Source: Candidatus Pseudothioglobus singularis PS1 (GTDB taxonomy: Bacteria; Pseudomonadota; Gammaproteobacteria; PS1; Pseudothioglobaceae). From it: 64,000 nt of DNA. This document shows, in pieces, positions 27,652 through 35,876 of this stretch. Within the stretch, counting starts at the first letter, position 1. The number at the start of each line of letters is the position of its first letter. The notes under the pieces were generated by a model, which did no database searches, was not told where the DNA came from, and worked only from the letters and a program-made list of their open reading frames with translations. Where the stretch lies: NCBI RefSeq assembly GCF_001281385.1, contig NZ_CP006911.1, positions 682,001-746,000 on the forward strand. Direction: 5' to 3'. The translations under genes and the position numbers were made by a program.

Positions 27652-29082
27652 TTAAGCTCCAATGTTAACCATTACATGCCTAATACTTGTATAGTCTTCA
27701 AGTGAGTAGATGGATAAATCATTACCATAGCCTGAAGATTTAACACCACCATGAGGCATTTCTGAGGCTAACATGAAATGGGTATTGACCCATGTACAAC
27801 CATATTGCAGTCTAGAAGCAGCAGCCATACCTTTAGTAATATTTTTAGTCCAAACTGATGAGGCTAGGCCATATTGGGAGTCATTTGCCCAGCCAATAGC
27901 TTCTTCAACATTAGAAAATGGGGTGACTGAAACTACAGGGCCAAAAACTTCTTTTTGTACAATCTCATCATTATAGTTTGCTCCTGCTACGACAGTTGGT
28001 GAGTAAAAATTTCCTGGTCCTTCTTTAGAGTGACCACCAGTGGTAATTTCAATATTGTTAGAGGATTTTGCTTTCTCAATAAAATTAGAAACTCTTTCAC
28101 GATGTTCTGCAGTAATTAAAGGTGGGATATCATTCTTGCTGTCATCATCGTTACCAAAACCAATCGTTTTGACGGCTGAGGTTAATTCAGAAACAACTTT
28201 TTCGTATATTTTTTTATCAACAAACATCCTGCAAGCAGCCGTACAGTCCTGACCAGCATTGTAATATCCAAAGTCTCTTACTCCTTCTATTAATAAATCA
28301 ATATCAGCATCATCAAATACTATTACTGGAGCCTTTCCTCCTAATTCGAGATGAGTTTTTTTAATGCTGTGGCTTGCTGCCTCTAAAACTTTTTTACCAG
28401 TACTAACATCACCAGTTAGTGAAATCATCTGAACATCAGGATTATTTATTAGAGCTGAGCCAACTGTTTCCCCAATACCATAAATAACATTTACAACACC
28501 TTTTGGAAAAATTTCAGCTAGTATATCTACTATAAATAAAGTAGTTAGAGGTGTTTGCTCTGAGGGCTTTAGGACAATTGTATTTCCTGTTGCTAATGCT
28601 GGAGCTAATTTCCAAGCAGCCATCATTAAAGGATAGTTCCATGGAGCAATTGAACCAATAACACCAATAGGATCTCTACGAATCATACTTGTAAATCCTT
28701 CAAGATATTCTCCAGCAGCTGAACCCTGCATTGTTCTGCAAGCTGCTGCATTAAATCTAAAAACATCTGCAACACCTGGGATTTCATCATTGAGAACAAG
28801 GTGATATGGTTTTCCACAGTTCAAGGATTCTATTCTTGCTATTTCTTCAGCTTTCTGTTCAATCAAATCCGCAACTTTAAGCAGCATAGCTGACCTGTCC
28901 CCAGGAGTTGTTCGAGACCATGAGGTAAAAGCTGTCTTTGCTGATTGAACGGCAAGTTCAACTTGTTCATTAGATGATTGGGGTACTTCGACTATAATCT
29001 CAGAATTAAATGGATTAATTATTTTTTCACTTGGGCCATCGCCTAAAACGATTTCATTGTTAATTAATTGATGTATTTTCAT
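27652..29082 (-). CDS. patD: Gamma-aminobutyraldehyde dehydrogenase PatD
   Basis: 476-residue NAD-dependent aldehyde dehydrogenase very like E. coli PatD/YdcW, which oxidises 4-aminobutanal from putrescine to GABA. Catalytic residues match: Glu246 in [17 protein letters not shown] and Cys280 in [33 protein letters not shown] and [20 protein letters not shown] are shared with that enzyme. AGGAG precedes the ATG. It follows ydcV, reproducing the E. coli ydcSTUVW order, so the assignment rests on both sequence and context. A putrescine aminotransferase is not in the window. Confidence 0.92.
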   Translation of the reverse strand: MKIHQLINNEIVLGDGPSEKIINPFNSEIIVEVPQSSNEQVELAVQSAKTAFTSWSRTTPGDRSAMLLKVADLIEQKAEEIARIESLNCGKPYHLVLNDEIPGVADVFRFNAAACRTMQGSAAGEYLEGFTSMIRRDPIGVIGSIAPWNYPLMMAAWKLAPALATGNTIVLKPSEQTPLTTLFIVDILAEIFPKGVVNVIYGIGETVGSALINNPDVQMISLTGDVSTGKKVLEAASHSIKKTHLELGGKAPVIVFDDADIDLLIEGVRDFGYYNAGQDCTAACRMFVDKKIYEKVVSELTSAVKTIGFGNDDDSKNDIPPLITAEHRERVSNFIEKAKSSNNIEITTGGHSKEGPGNFYSPTVVAGANYNDEIVQKEVFGPVVSVTPFSNVEEAIGWANDSQYGLASSVWTKNITKGMAAASRLQYGCTWVNTHFMLASEMPHGGVKSSGYGNDLSIYSLEDYTSIRHVMVNIGA

Positions 29083-29102
29083 AATTTCTCCTAATAAATT
29101 AT

Positions 29103-29933
29103 TTATTTTGTTGATCCTTCAGATTCGGATGTTTTGCTCGCAACGTAGCTTGCAAAAACTATAGGTATAAAAGTTATAAACATCATAAAAACTGCTACTA
29201 CATTAGTTATTGGCCTTTGTCTTGGCCTTATCAATTCTGAAAACATCCATATCGGTAATGTTGTTTGTTGTCCAGCAGTAAAAGTTGTTACTATAACCTC
29301 ATCAAAAGAGAGTGCAAAAGCCAACATTCCACCAGCAAGTATCGCTGTACCCATATTTGGTAGAATAACATAAAAAAAAGTTTGAAGGTTGTTTGCTCCA
29401 AGATCCATTGATGCTTGAATCAGATTTGGCGAGGTTCTTCTTAGTCTTGCAACTACATTGTTATATACAACAACCATACAAAAAGTAGCATGACCAATGA
29501 TAATAGTCCAGGTGCTGAATGGGATTCCCATTACCCCAAATGTACTTCGAAGCGAGATTCCTGTTATTATTCCAGGGAGCGCTATAGGCAAAATAATTAA
29601 AATAGTTATTGAATTTTTACCAAAGAAAGATTTCTTGTAAAGTGCTCCAGCTGCTAAGGTACCGAGAATTATTGCAAAAAAGGTGGATATAATTGCTATT
29701 CGCATTGATAAAGCTACTGCACTCCAAATGTCCTGCCTATTTAAAACTATTTCAAACCACTTGAGAGTATATCCAGGAGGGGGAAATTGATAGGATTTAT
29801 CCTCTGTAGTAAACGCGTATAGAATTATTAGTAATAACGGTATATGTAGAAACAGCAGCCCTGCAATTGCACCAAATCTTAATCCTAAGCCTGCTTGATT
29901 AAGTTTATTAATAGAATCTTTTCTAAAGAGCAT
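29103..29933 (-). CDS. ydcV: Polyamine-type ABC transporter permease YdcV
   Basis: About 276-residue membrane permease of the PotC/YdcV group. Seen: [16 protein letters not shown], the EAA motif region [38 protein letters not shown] and [17 protein letters not shown]. The ATG at 29933 is preceded by GGGAG at 6 nt and is preferred to the one at 29957, which would lie deeper in ydcU. It overlaps the ydcU stop by 11 nt. Partner of YdcU in the inner-membrane channel. Confidence 0.9.
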   Translation of the reverse strand: MLFRKDSINKLNQAGLGLRFGAIAGLLFLHIPLLLIILYAFTTEDKSYQFPPPGYTLKWFEIVLNRQDIWSAVALSMRIAIISTFFAIILGTLAAGALYKKSFFGKNSITILIILPIALPGIITGISLRSTFGVMGIPFSTWTIIIGHATFCMVVVYNNVVARLRRTSPNLIQASMDLGANNLQTFFYVILPNMGTAILAGGMLAFALSFDEVIVTTFTAGQQTTLPIWMFSELIRPRQRPITNVVAVFMMFITFIPIVFASYVASKTSESEGSTK

Positions 29934-30840
29934 TGAATGCTCCCAATTTTTTTGCAAAATATATGTAAATCACCATAACTATTATTGGAACTAATGAAAA
30001 AGCTGCTGCTAAAGGTATATTTCCAGCAGTTCCTTGATGGGTGTATACGGCTTGACCAATAAAAAATTTTGAAGTTCCAATGATATATGGAATGATGTAA
30101 TCTCCCAGAGTCAGGGAAAAGGTAAAAATTGAACCGGCTATAATTCCAGGAAGGGCTAAAGGCAAAATTACTGTATAGAAAGTTTGTTTTTTGTTGGCTC
30201 CTAAATCATGAGAGGCATCAATCAAAGAATTTGGAACTCTTTCTAGAGATGCTTGAATTGGTAGAATCATAAATGGTAGCCATATGTATGTAAAGACCAA
30301 AAACATTCCAATATATGAAATTGACAATGATGGGCCTCCAATTAAAGGTGCAGAGAGAATAGAGTCAAGAAGCCATTCAAGATTAAGTTTTTCAAAAAAC
30401 CAATTTATTATTCCTTCTTTAGCTAGAATAAGCTTCCAAGAATAAACTCTAACAAGATAGCTTGACCAAAGTGGAAGCATAATTGCTATAAAAAGGAATA
30501 TTTTTACTTTTGGCGATGTAAATTTTGCCATATAGTAAGCAATAGGAAACCCAATTATTGCTGAGCCAATGGTTACACAGGTTGCTAATCCAACTGTTCT
30601 TATAAGAATATCTATATTGGCAGGTGAGCTAAAAAGTTCGATAAGAGTTTTAAAGCTAAACTCATAAACTATTTGACCAGTGAATCCATCTAGATGAAAA
30701 AAAGAATGACCTAGAAAGATTAATAATGAACCAAGATAGACAATTCCTAACCAAAGTAAGGGAACTATAAGAAAGGATAAAAAAATAAAATTTTTGTTCC
30801 TAAATGCAAAATTAGAGAAAGAGTCAAGAAGCTTATTCAT
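29923..30840 (-). CDS. ydcU: Polyamine-type ABC transporter permease YdcU
   Basis: 305-residue permease of the PotB/YdcU group with six predicted helices. Seen: PLWSSYLVRVYSWKLILAKEG, LPFMILPIQASLERVPNSLI, the EAA loop DASHDLGANKKQTFYTVILP, and LGDYIIPYIIGTSKFFIGQA. Its start overlaps the ydcT stop by 8 nt, so translation is coupled. Context and sequence make it the first permease of the YdcSTUV system. Confidence 0.9.
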   Translation of the reverse strand: MNKLLDSFSNFAFRNKNFIFLSFLIVPLLWLGIVYLGSLLIFLGHSFFHLDGFTGQIVYEFSFKTLIELFSSPANIDILIRTVGLATCVTIGSAIIGFPIAYYMAKFTSPKVKIFLFIAIMLPLWSSYLVRVYSWKLILAKEGIINWFFEKLNLEWLLDSILSAPLIGGPSLSISYIGMFLVFTYIWLPFMILPIQASLERVPNSLIDASHDLGANKKQTFYTVILPLALPGIIAGSIFTFSLTLGDYIIPYIIGTSKFFIGQAVYTHQGTAGNIPLAAAFSLVPIIVMVIYIYFAKKLGAFNAL

Positions 30841-31864
30841 TTAAAGAAGTAATATCAGATTTTTTCCAGGCAATTATGTGTTTTGAATTAACATCATATT
30901 TCTGATTAATGTTTCCTTCTAGTGACTTAAAAGCGCTTACTTTAGATTTTGCATCAATAGAATAAGTTATCCTAAGATGAGACCCTTGAAACTGACAGTC
31001 AGCAACAATTCCACTCGTCACAAAATATTCATCTTTATTTAGTCGAGCAAGCTCCTTTTCTGTTTCAAAAATAAGTATATTTTCAGGCCTTATGGAAAAA
31101 GCTTTCTCGAGACCAAAGAGCTTTAAAGCTGATTCTTTCTTAAATATTGATGTAGTTCCAATAAAGTCTGCTACAAATGAATTTATTGGTTTACTATAAA
31201 TATTTGCAGGAGTATCAATTTGTTCAATCTTCCCTTCATTAAAAACTGCAATCCTATCACTCATACTAAGAGCTTCTTGTTGATCATGTGTAACATAAAT
31301 AAAAGTTATCTTAAATTGTCGTTGAAGGTTCTTTAGCTCAATCTGCATTTTTTCTCTAAGTTTGAGATCTAATGCTCCTAATGGTTCGTCTAATAGTAAG
31401 ATTTTGGGTTTATTAATCAAAGCTCTTGCTAAGGCTACTCTTTGTCTTTGTCCACCTGAAAGTTCACTTGGTTTTCTTAAACCGTAACCATTAAGGTTAA
31501 CAACCTCAAGAATCTCATCGATAGCCTTTTCAACAGCTTCTCCTTTTAACTTTTTAACTTTGAGACTATAACCAACATTTTGACGCACATTCATATGAGG
31601 GAATAGAGCATAATCTTGAAATACCGTATTCACCTGTCTTTTGAATGGGGGTATGTTTGTGACAATTTGATCAAATATTGAAACTTCACCCTGATCTGGA
31701 GATTCAAATCCTGCGATTACTTTTAGACATGTGGTTTTTCCAGACCCTGATGGTCCCAATAAAGAGAAGAATTCTCCATCTTCTATTGTTAGATTAATAT
31801 TAATGAGGGCCTTAATGAGGCCATATGACTTGTTTATATCACTTAATTTTAGAGCGTTTAACAT
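30833..31864 (-). CDS. ydcT: Polyamine-type ABC transporter ATPase YdcT
   Basis: 343-residue ATPase of the PotA/YdcT group. Seen: Walker A GPSGSGKTTC, Q-loop TVFQDYALFPHMNVRQNVGY, signature LSGGQRQRVALARALI, Walker B ILLLDEPLGALDLKLR, H-loop YVTHDQQEALSMSDR, then a C-terminal TOBE-type domain from about residue 240. It lies 60 nt after the ydcS stop, with a hairpin in the gap, and overlaps ydcU. Confidence 0.9.
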   Translation of the reverse strand: MLNALKLSDINKSYGLIKALININLTIEDGEFFSLLGPSGSGKTTCLKVIAGFESPDQGEVSIFDQIVTNIPPFKRQVNTVFQDYALFPHMNVRQNVGYSLKVKKLKGEAVEKAIDEILEVVNLNGYGLRKPSELSGGQRQRVALARALINKPKILLLDEPLGALDLKLREKMQIELKNLQRQFKITFIYVTHDQQEALSMSDRIAVFNEGKIEQIDTPANIYSKPINSFVADFIGTTSIFKKESALKLFGLEKAFSIRPENILIFETEKELARLNKDEYFVTSGIVADCQFQGSHLRITYSIDAKSKVSAFKSLEGNINQKYDVNSKHIIAWKKSDITSLNE

Positions 31865-31876
31865 AGATTATTAAAT

Positions 31877-31900
31877 AAAGGGGAGCATTACCCCCCCTTT
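31877..31900 (-). terminator. Hairpin between ydcS and ydcT (probable partial terminator)
   Basis: 7-bp GC-rich stem AAAGGGG/CCCCTTT with a 10-nt loop, followed on the minus strand by AUUUAAU-type sequence rather than a clean U-run. It lies 24 nt after the binding-protein stop. Probably lowers expression of ydcTUV relative to ydcS or protects the ydcS 3' end. Confidence 0.6.
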
Positions 31901-31924
31901 ATTTATTATTGAATTGTTAGATTT

Positions 31925-33073
31925 TTATCTTCCGCCGAGTACAGCTATGTAATCAGTAACCCATCTGTAGTATGGTACACAACTCTCCTGAGTTTTGCAC
32001 GAAGCAACAGGAGTTTTCCAAAACATAATTTTATCAAAATTGTCTATACCATTTATCTTGCATCCTTCAGGTCCAAGTAGGTCAGAACCAACACATTTTG
32101 CAGGCACCACTGGAACTGCTCCAAACCATGCCGCTAGATCACTCTGAAGATTAGAACTCAACTGATGCTCCATCCATAGGTAGGCACAATTAAGGTTTTT
32201 AGCTTCAGCATGAACCATTGTTGTATCTGCCCAACCTGTCGCACCCTCTTTAGGAATTACGCTGGCAATTGGAAGATTTGGCTTTAAAAGGTTAACCTGG
32301 AATGGCCAAGAACCTGATGCAACAAAGCCTTCATTAGTAAAGTCATCCATTTGCATGAAAGCATCATGCCAATACCTACCAACTAACTCTCTTTGTTGTC
32401 GTAACAAGTTAAGTGAGGCTTGATATTGATCTTCAGTTAACTCATAAGGATCTTTAATGCCAAGTTCTGGATTATGGTACATAAGGTACATTGCAGCATC
32501 TGCAATATGAATTGGTCCATCAAATGCCTGAACTCTATTTTTATTACTCTTACCATCTGCAAGCATTTGCTCTTCCCAGACAACATTCCAGCTATCTGGA
32601 ACTTTATCTCCAAAAGCATCGGTGTTGTACATTAATACATTTGAACCCCAAGCATACGGCGTTCCATAATGTTTACCATCAACGGTATGCCAAACTGCAT
32701 CTTGAAGCCTCTTGTCTATTGTATTCCAGCTTGGAATAAGGTCTGTATTAATCTCTTGCACTGTTTCACCTGCAATCATTCTAAGACTAGCATCTCCAGA
32801 AGCTGTAACAATATCAAATCCACCTTGATTCATTAGAGCAACCATTTCATCTGAAGTTCCTGCAGTCTTAACTTTAACATTACAACCTGTAGATTTTTCA
32901 TAAGAGGTAACCCAGTCAAAAGCTTCCATTGTCTCGCCTCTTTCAATATAACCAGCCCATGCAACAATATTAAGTTCCCCTTCAGGTGAGCCTAGTTCAG
33001 TTATAGGTGCTGCAATAATTGAGCTTGATCCAAGTGCTACTAAGGCACCCATCATTAAGTTAGATATTTTCAT
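31925..33073 (-). CDS. ydcS: Periplasmic polyamine-type substrate-binding protein YdcS
   Basis: 382-residue family-1 solute-binding protein very close to E. coli YdcS (381 residues). Signal peptide MKISNLMMGALVALGSSSII with a cut near AAPI. Shared segments: LNIVAWAGYIERGETMEAFD, FDIVTASGDASLRMIAGE, YGTPYAWGSNVLMYNTDAFG, GWADTTMVHAEAKNLNCAY and the C-terminal RWVTDYIAVLGGR. AAGGGAG precedes the ATG. The E. coli system is linked to putrescine and GABA metabolism, and YdcS has also been reported to have polyhydroxybutyrate synthase activity. First gene of a likely seven-gene operon. Confidence 0.94.
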   Translation of the reverse strand: MKISNLMMGALVALGSSSIIAAPITELGSPEGELNIVAWAGYIERGETMEAFDWVTSYEKSTGCNVKVKTAGTSDEMVALMNQGGFDIVTASGDASLRMIAGETVQEINTDLIPSWNTIDKRLQDAVWHTVDGKHYGTPYAWGSNVLMYNTDAFGDKVPDSWNVVWEEQMLADGKSNKNRVQAFDGPIHIADAAMYLMYHNPELGIKDPYELTEDQYQASLNLLRQQRELVGRYWHDAFMQMDDFTNEGFVASGSWPFQVNLLKPNLPIASVIPKEGATGWADTTMVHAEAKNLNCAYLWMEHQLSSNLQSDLAAWFGAVPVVPAKCVGSDLLGPEGCKINGIDNFDKIMFWKTPVASCKTQESCVPYYRWVTDYIAVLGGR

Positions 33074-33156
33074 AATTTCTCCCTTTATTTTGTAATTACT
33101 ATTGTAAAAACTTAGCTACCCCTAAATCCAATATACACGAATAAAAAGAATAAGAC

Positions 33157-33184
33157 AATGAACTTTTTTATAACAAAGTTCATT
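33157..33184. promoter_or_regulatory. Perfect inverted repeat upstream of ydcS
   Basis: Arms AATGAACTTT (33157-33166) and AAAGTTCATT (33175-33184), 10 bp, separated by 8 nt. It lies 84 nt before the ydcS ATG and 51 nt after the hxlR stop. No U-run on either side, so an operator for the ydcS operon is more likely than a terminator of hxlR. Confidence 0.6.
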
Positions 33185-33235
33185 TAGGATTCAATTTGAA
33201 ACCTAAGATTTTTTTTTAGAAATAAATTTAAAATG

Positions 33236-33607
33236 CTACTTCTTACTAGCCCAATTGCAAAGTTCAGTGAGGACTGGAATTCCCAATTTTCCAAACGCAG
33301 TCAAGGAGTATTCAACTTTAGGCGGAATAACTTCATAAACTTTTCGTTTTATAAGATTATCTTTTGCCATTTCTTTGAGTTGTTTAGAGAGCATTTGTTG
33401 AGTAATATCTCCAACAGCTCTCTGAAGTTCTCCAAAACGCATTTTTTTTTGAGACAATTGCCAAAGAATACAAAGTTTCCACTTCCCTCCAATAAGCTTT
33501 ATAGCCGCAGTTGTAGGGGATTCATTTCCTTTAATTTTTTGCATAACAGTATGAAAGTAGTTAGTAGTATTAATTAAGTTTGTACTTGATAAATTATAAT
33601 ATACCAC
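33236..33607 (-). CDS. HxlR-family winged-helix regulator
   Basis: Up to 123 residues. Core HxlR fold: TAAIKLIGGKWKLCILWQLS, FGELQRAVGDITQQMLSKQLK, YEVIPPKVEYSLTAFGKLG. The cysteine that normally stands before the first helix (CP motif, redox sensor in several HxlR members) is replaced by serine (NESPTTAA), so a different signal is expected. Start uncertain: GTG at 33607 has AAAGGA 9 nt upstream, while ATG at 33544 (MQKIKGNESP) fits the family length but lacks a ribosome-binding site. Divergent from the MDR oxidoreductase gene, which it probably regulates. Confidence 0.82.
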   Translation of the reverse strand: MVYYNLSSTNLINTTNYFHTVMQKIKGNESPTTAAIKLIGGKWKLCILWQLSQKKMRFGELQRAVGDITQQMLSKQLKEMAKDNLIKRKVYEVIPPKVEYSLTAFGKLGIPVLTELCNWASKK

Positions 33608-33655
33608 TAAAATACATCCTTTTCAAATTAATAATCTATTTAGAGGTGTAAATAT

Positions 33656-34669
33656 ATGAAGTCATTAATGATTACAAAGTATGGAGATATTAGTTCTAGT
33701 TTAGAGCAGCAAGAAGTGACAAGGCCAATAATTGAAGCAAATCAAATCTTAATCAAAACATATTCATCAAGTTTCAATCCATATGATTACAAAGTTGTCA
33801 AAGGTGATTTTAAAGCCATGGGTAAAATCTCCTTCCCTATAGGAATTGGAAGAGATGTAAGTGGTATTGTTGAAGAAGTTGGCAAGAGCGTAAAAAAGTT
33901 TAAGGTTGGAGACAAGGTCTACTCAAGACCAAATGAGAGCTTTGTCGGAACTATGGCTGAATATGTGGTAACTAATGATGAAGATACAGCGCTGATGCCC
34001 TCAAATCTAAACTTTGATGAGTCTGCAAGCATCCCTCTTGTTGGGCTTACTTCCTACCAGGCGCTTGTAGATATAGCAAAACTCTCAAAGGGAGAAAGTA
34101 TATTGATTCACGCTGGGTCTGGAGGTATTGGTACGTTTGCTATTCAGCTTGCAAAACATCTTGGAGCGAAAGTAACTACAACCACAAGTACTAAAAATAT
34201 TTCATTTGTTAAAAGCTTAGGGGCTGATAAAGTTATTGATTACACTTCGCAAAACTATCTTGATGAAGGCGCTGTATTTGATGTGGTCTATGACACGCTG
34301 GGCAGTAATTACACTCTTGACTCATTTAAAGTCCTTAAGAGTGGCGGCAGAGTAGTATCTATTGCAGGAACTATTGATAGTATTACTGCTGAACAATTTG
34401 GCTTAAACAAGTTTATTAGAATGATCTTATCTTTTCAAGCAAGAAAAGTTACTAAAGCTGCAGCAAAGATGAATGCTATGTATAGATTTCTATTTATGTC
34501 TCCTAATGGCGATCAGCTTGAGAAGCTGGCAAAGCTATATGAATCAGGCACAATCAAGCCTTTGATAGATAAAGTTTTTAATTTTGATGAAAGCATACAG
34601 GCCCTTGAGTATTTAGCCAAAGGGCGCGCAAAAGGCAAAGTTATTGTGAAAATAAGAGAAGATATTTAA
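33656..34669 (+). CDS. Zinc-independent MDR oxidoreductase (quinone reductase/zeta-crystallin type)
   Basis: 337-residue NADPH-dependent medium-chain reductase. Seen: GroES-like N-terminal half (IGRDVSGIVEEVGKSVKKFKVGD), Rossmann motif ILIHAGSGGIGTFAIQLAKH near residue 147, and no zinc-ligand cysteines or structural zinc loop. AGAGGTG precedes the ATG. Pairing with a divergent HxlR gene is common for stress-induced quinone or aldehyde reductases. It is convergent with dmdA (2-nt gap). I considered the acryloyl-CoA reductase AcuI, often beside dmdA, but the sequence does not follow AcuI. Confidence 0.85.
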   Translation: MKSLMITKYGDISSSLEQQEVTRPIIEANQILIKTYSSSFNPYDYKVVKGDFKAMGKISFPIGIGRDVSGIVEEVGKSVKKFKVGDKVYSRPNESFVGTMAEYVVTNDEDTALMPSNLNFDESASIPLVGLTSYQALVDIAKLSKGESILIHAGSGGIGTFAIQLAKHLGAKVTTTTSTKNISFVKSLGADKVIDYTSQNYLDEGAVFDVVYDTLGSNYTLDSFKVLKSGGRVVSIAGTIDSITAEQFGLNKFIRMILSFQARKVTKAAAKMNAMYRFLFMSPNGDQLEKLAKLYESGTIKPLIDKVFNFDESIQALEYLAKGRAKGKVIVKIREDI

Positions 34670-34671
34670 AT

Positions 34672-35787
34672 CTAATTGAAGGGAATCGAGGTCACTTTTG
34701 CTGACCTTGTTCCCCAAGGTGTTTCAACCATCACCTCTGAGTCGATCTCATTATGACTATTGTTAATTGTTGCCATCGCCATATTAATTTTTAATCGCGG
34801 TGAATAGGCCGCACTTGAAACTTTACCACAAACTTGATTATCACTCATGACCTTCCATGGGCTGGCACAACCGCCAACAAATGGATCGCCATCAACAATG
34901 AGCCCAACAAGTTTTTTGGTTGGCCCTTCAGAGCGTATCTTATGAAGAGCCTCTCTGCTCAAGTATTCAGCCTCTTTGTCCAGTTGACAGAAATTCCCCA
35001 ATGGAAGCTCTAACGGGTTACTGTTGATATCCATGTCATTTCCCCATGAAAACAGTCCTGACTCAACTCTTTCAATATTATTAGGCGTTCCAGGCTTAAT
35101 GTCATATTTCTTTCCAGCGTTAGCAATAATGTCCCATAGCTCTTCACCTTTTGAGCCATCACGAAGATAGAGCTCAAAGCCTCCTTGTTTGCTCCAACCC
35201 GACTTTTGAACAATAAGAGGGATTCCCTCTAGCTCACACTCTTTAAAAAAGAAGTACTTAACATCCATAACCCAGTCACCAAATAAGTCAATCATTAAAG
35301 GTAAATGGTTAGGGCCCTGAATTGCAAGCGGAGAGACATCTGGCTCACAAATATTAACGTCCCATCCAAGTCCACAGGCAAGCCCTCGAGTCCAAAGGAG
35401 TACGTCGCTATCTGCAATCGATAGCCAAAAATGACTCTCGCCTAATCTCAAAATGATAGGATCATTAATGATTCCTCCATCTTCATCAGTAATTAGCGCG
35501 TATTTCCCTTGCCCAATCTGTAACTTTGAAAGGTCTCTTGAGGTAATATATTCGACAAATTTGAAGGCATCACTTCCAGTAATTTCTACTTGACGTTCTG
35601 CTGCCACATCCCACATAGTGACATTATTCATCAAATTCCAGTAATCTGCCTCAGCGCCTTCATATGAGGTAGGCATAATCATGTGATTGTATATGGTAAA
35701 AGTTTTAGCACCTGCTCTTAAAGTAGCCTCATAATAAGGCGATTTTCTCAAGCGATCTGATAGTGTAAAGTTGACATGTCCTTCCAT
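34672..35787 (-). CDS. dmdA: Dimethylsulfoniopropionate demethylase DmdA
   Basis: 371-residue GcvT-fold enzyme that transfers a methyl group from DMSP to tetrahydrofolate, giving methylmercaptopropionate. Segments match DmdA as I know it: LSDRLRKSPYYEATLRAGAK, VAAERQVEITGSDAF, TSRDLSKLQIGQGKYAL, IADSDVLLWTRGLACGLGWD, KSGWSKQGGFELYL and ESGLFSWGNDMD. These distinguish it from glycine-cleavage T protein, and no gcvH or gcvP is nearby. dmdB, dmdC and dmdD are not in the window. Small distance (89 nt) to algC, same strand, probably unrelated. Confidence 0.85.
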   Translation of the reverse strand: MEGHVNFTLSDRLRKSPYYEATLRAGAKTFTIYNHMIMPTSYEGAEADYWNLMNNVTMWDVAAERQVEITGSDAFKFVEYITSRDLSKLQIGQGKYALITDEDGGIINDPIILRLGESHFWLSIADSDVLLWTRGLACGLGWDVNICEPDVSPLAIQGPNHLPLMIDLFGDWVMDVKYFFFKECELEGIPLIVQKSGWSKQGGFELYLRDGSKGEELWDIIANAGKKYDIKPGTPNNIERVESGLFSWGNDMDINSNPLELPLGNFCQLDKEAEYLSREALHKIRSEGPTKKLVGLIVDGDPFVGGCASPWKVMSDNQVCGKVSSAAYSPRLKINMAMATINNSHNEIDSEVMVETPWGTRSAKVTSIPFN

Positions 35788-35876
35788 TGGTGCTCCAAGT
35801 CTACGAGATAAAGTTTACTATTGTATTACAAGGGTAAAAAAAGTGTATTTTATACCTATTGTTTTAGAATTTCCAA

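Noticed and set aside
33233..33577. Plus-strand 114-codon frame opposite hxlR
   Set aside because: It is the antisense shadow of the clearly conserved HxlR protein, rich in Phe, Lys and Asn, with no family resemblance.
33656..34669. Possible acryloyl-CoA reductase AcuI beside dmdA
   Set aside because: It is an MDR protein, but the N-terminal and central motifs follow the HxlR-linked quinone reductase type rather than AcuI, and it is convergent rather than co-transcribed with dmdA.
35788..35876. Possible riboswitch (glycine or SAM type) before dmdA
   Set aside because: The 89-nt gap is AT-rich, with no conserved riboswitch core and no strong stem; too short for a tandem glycine riboswitch.
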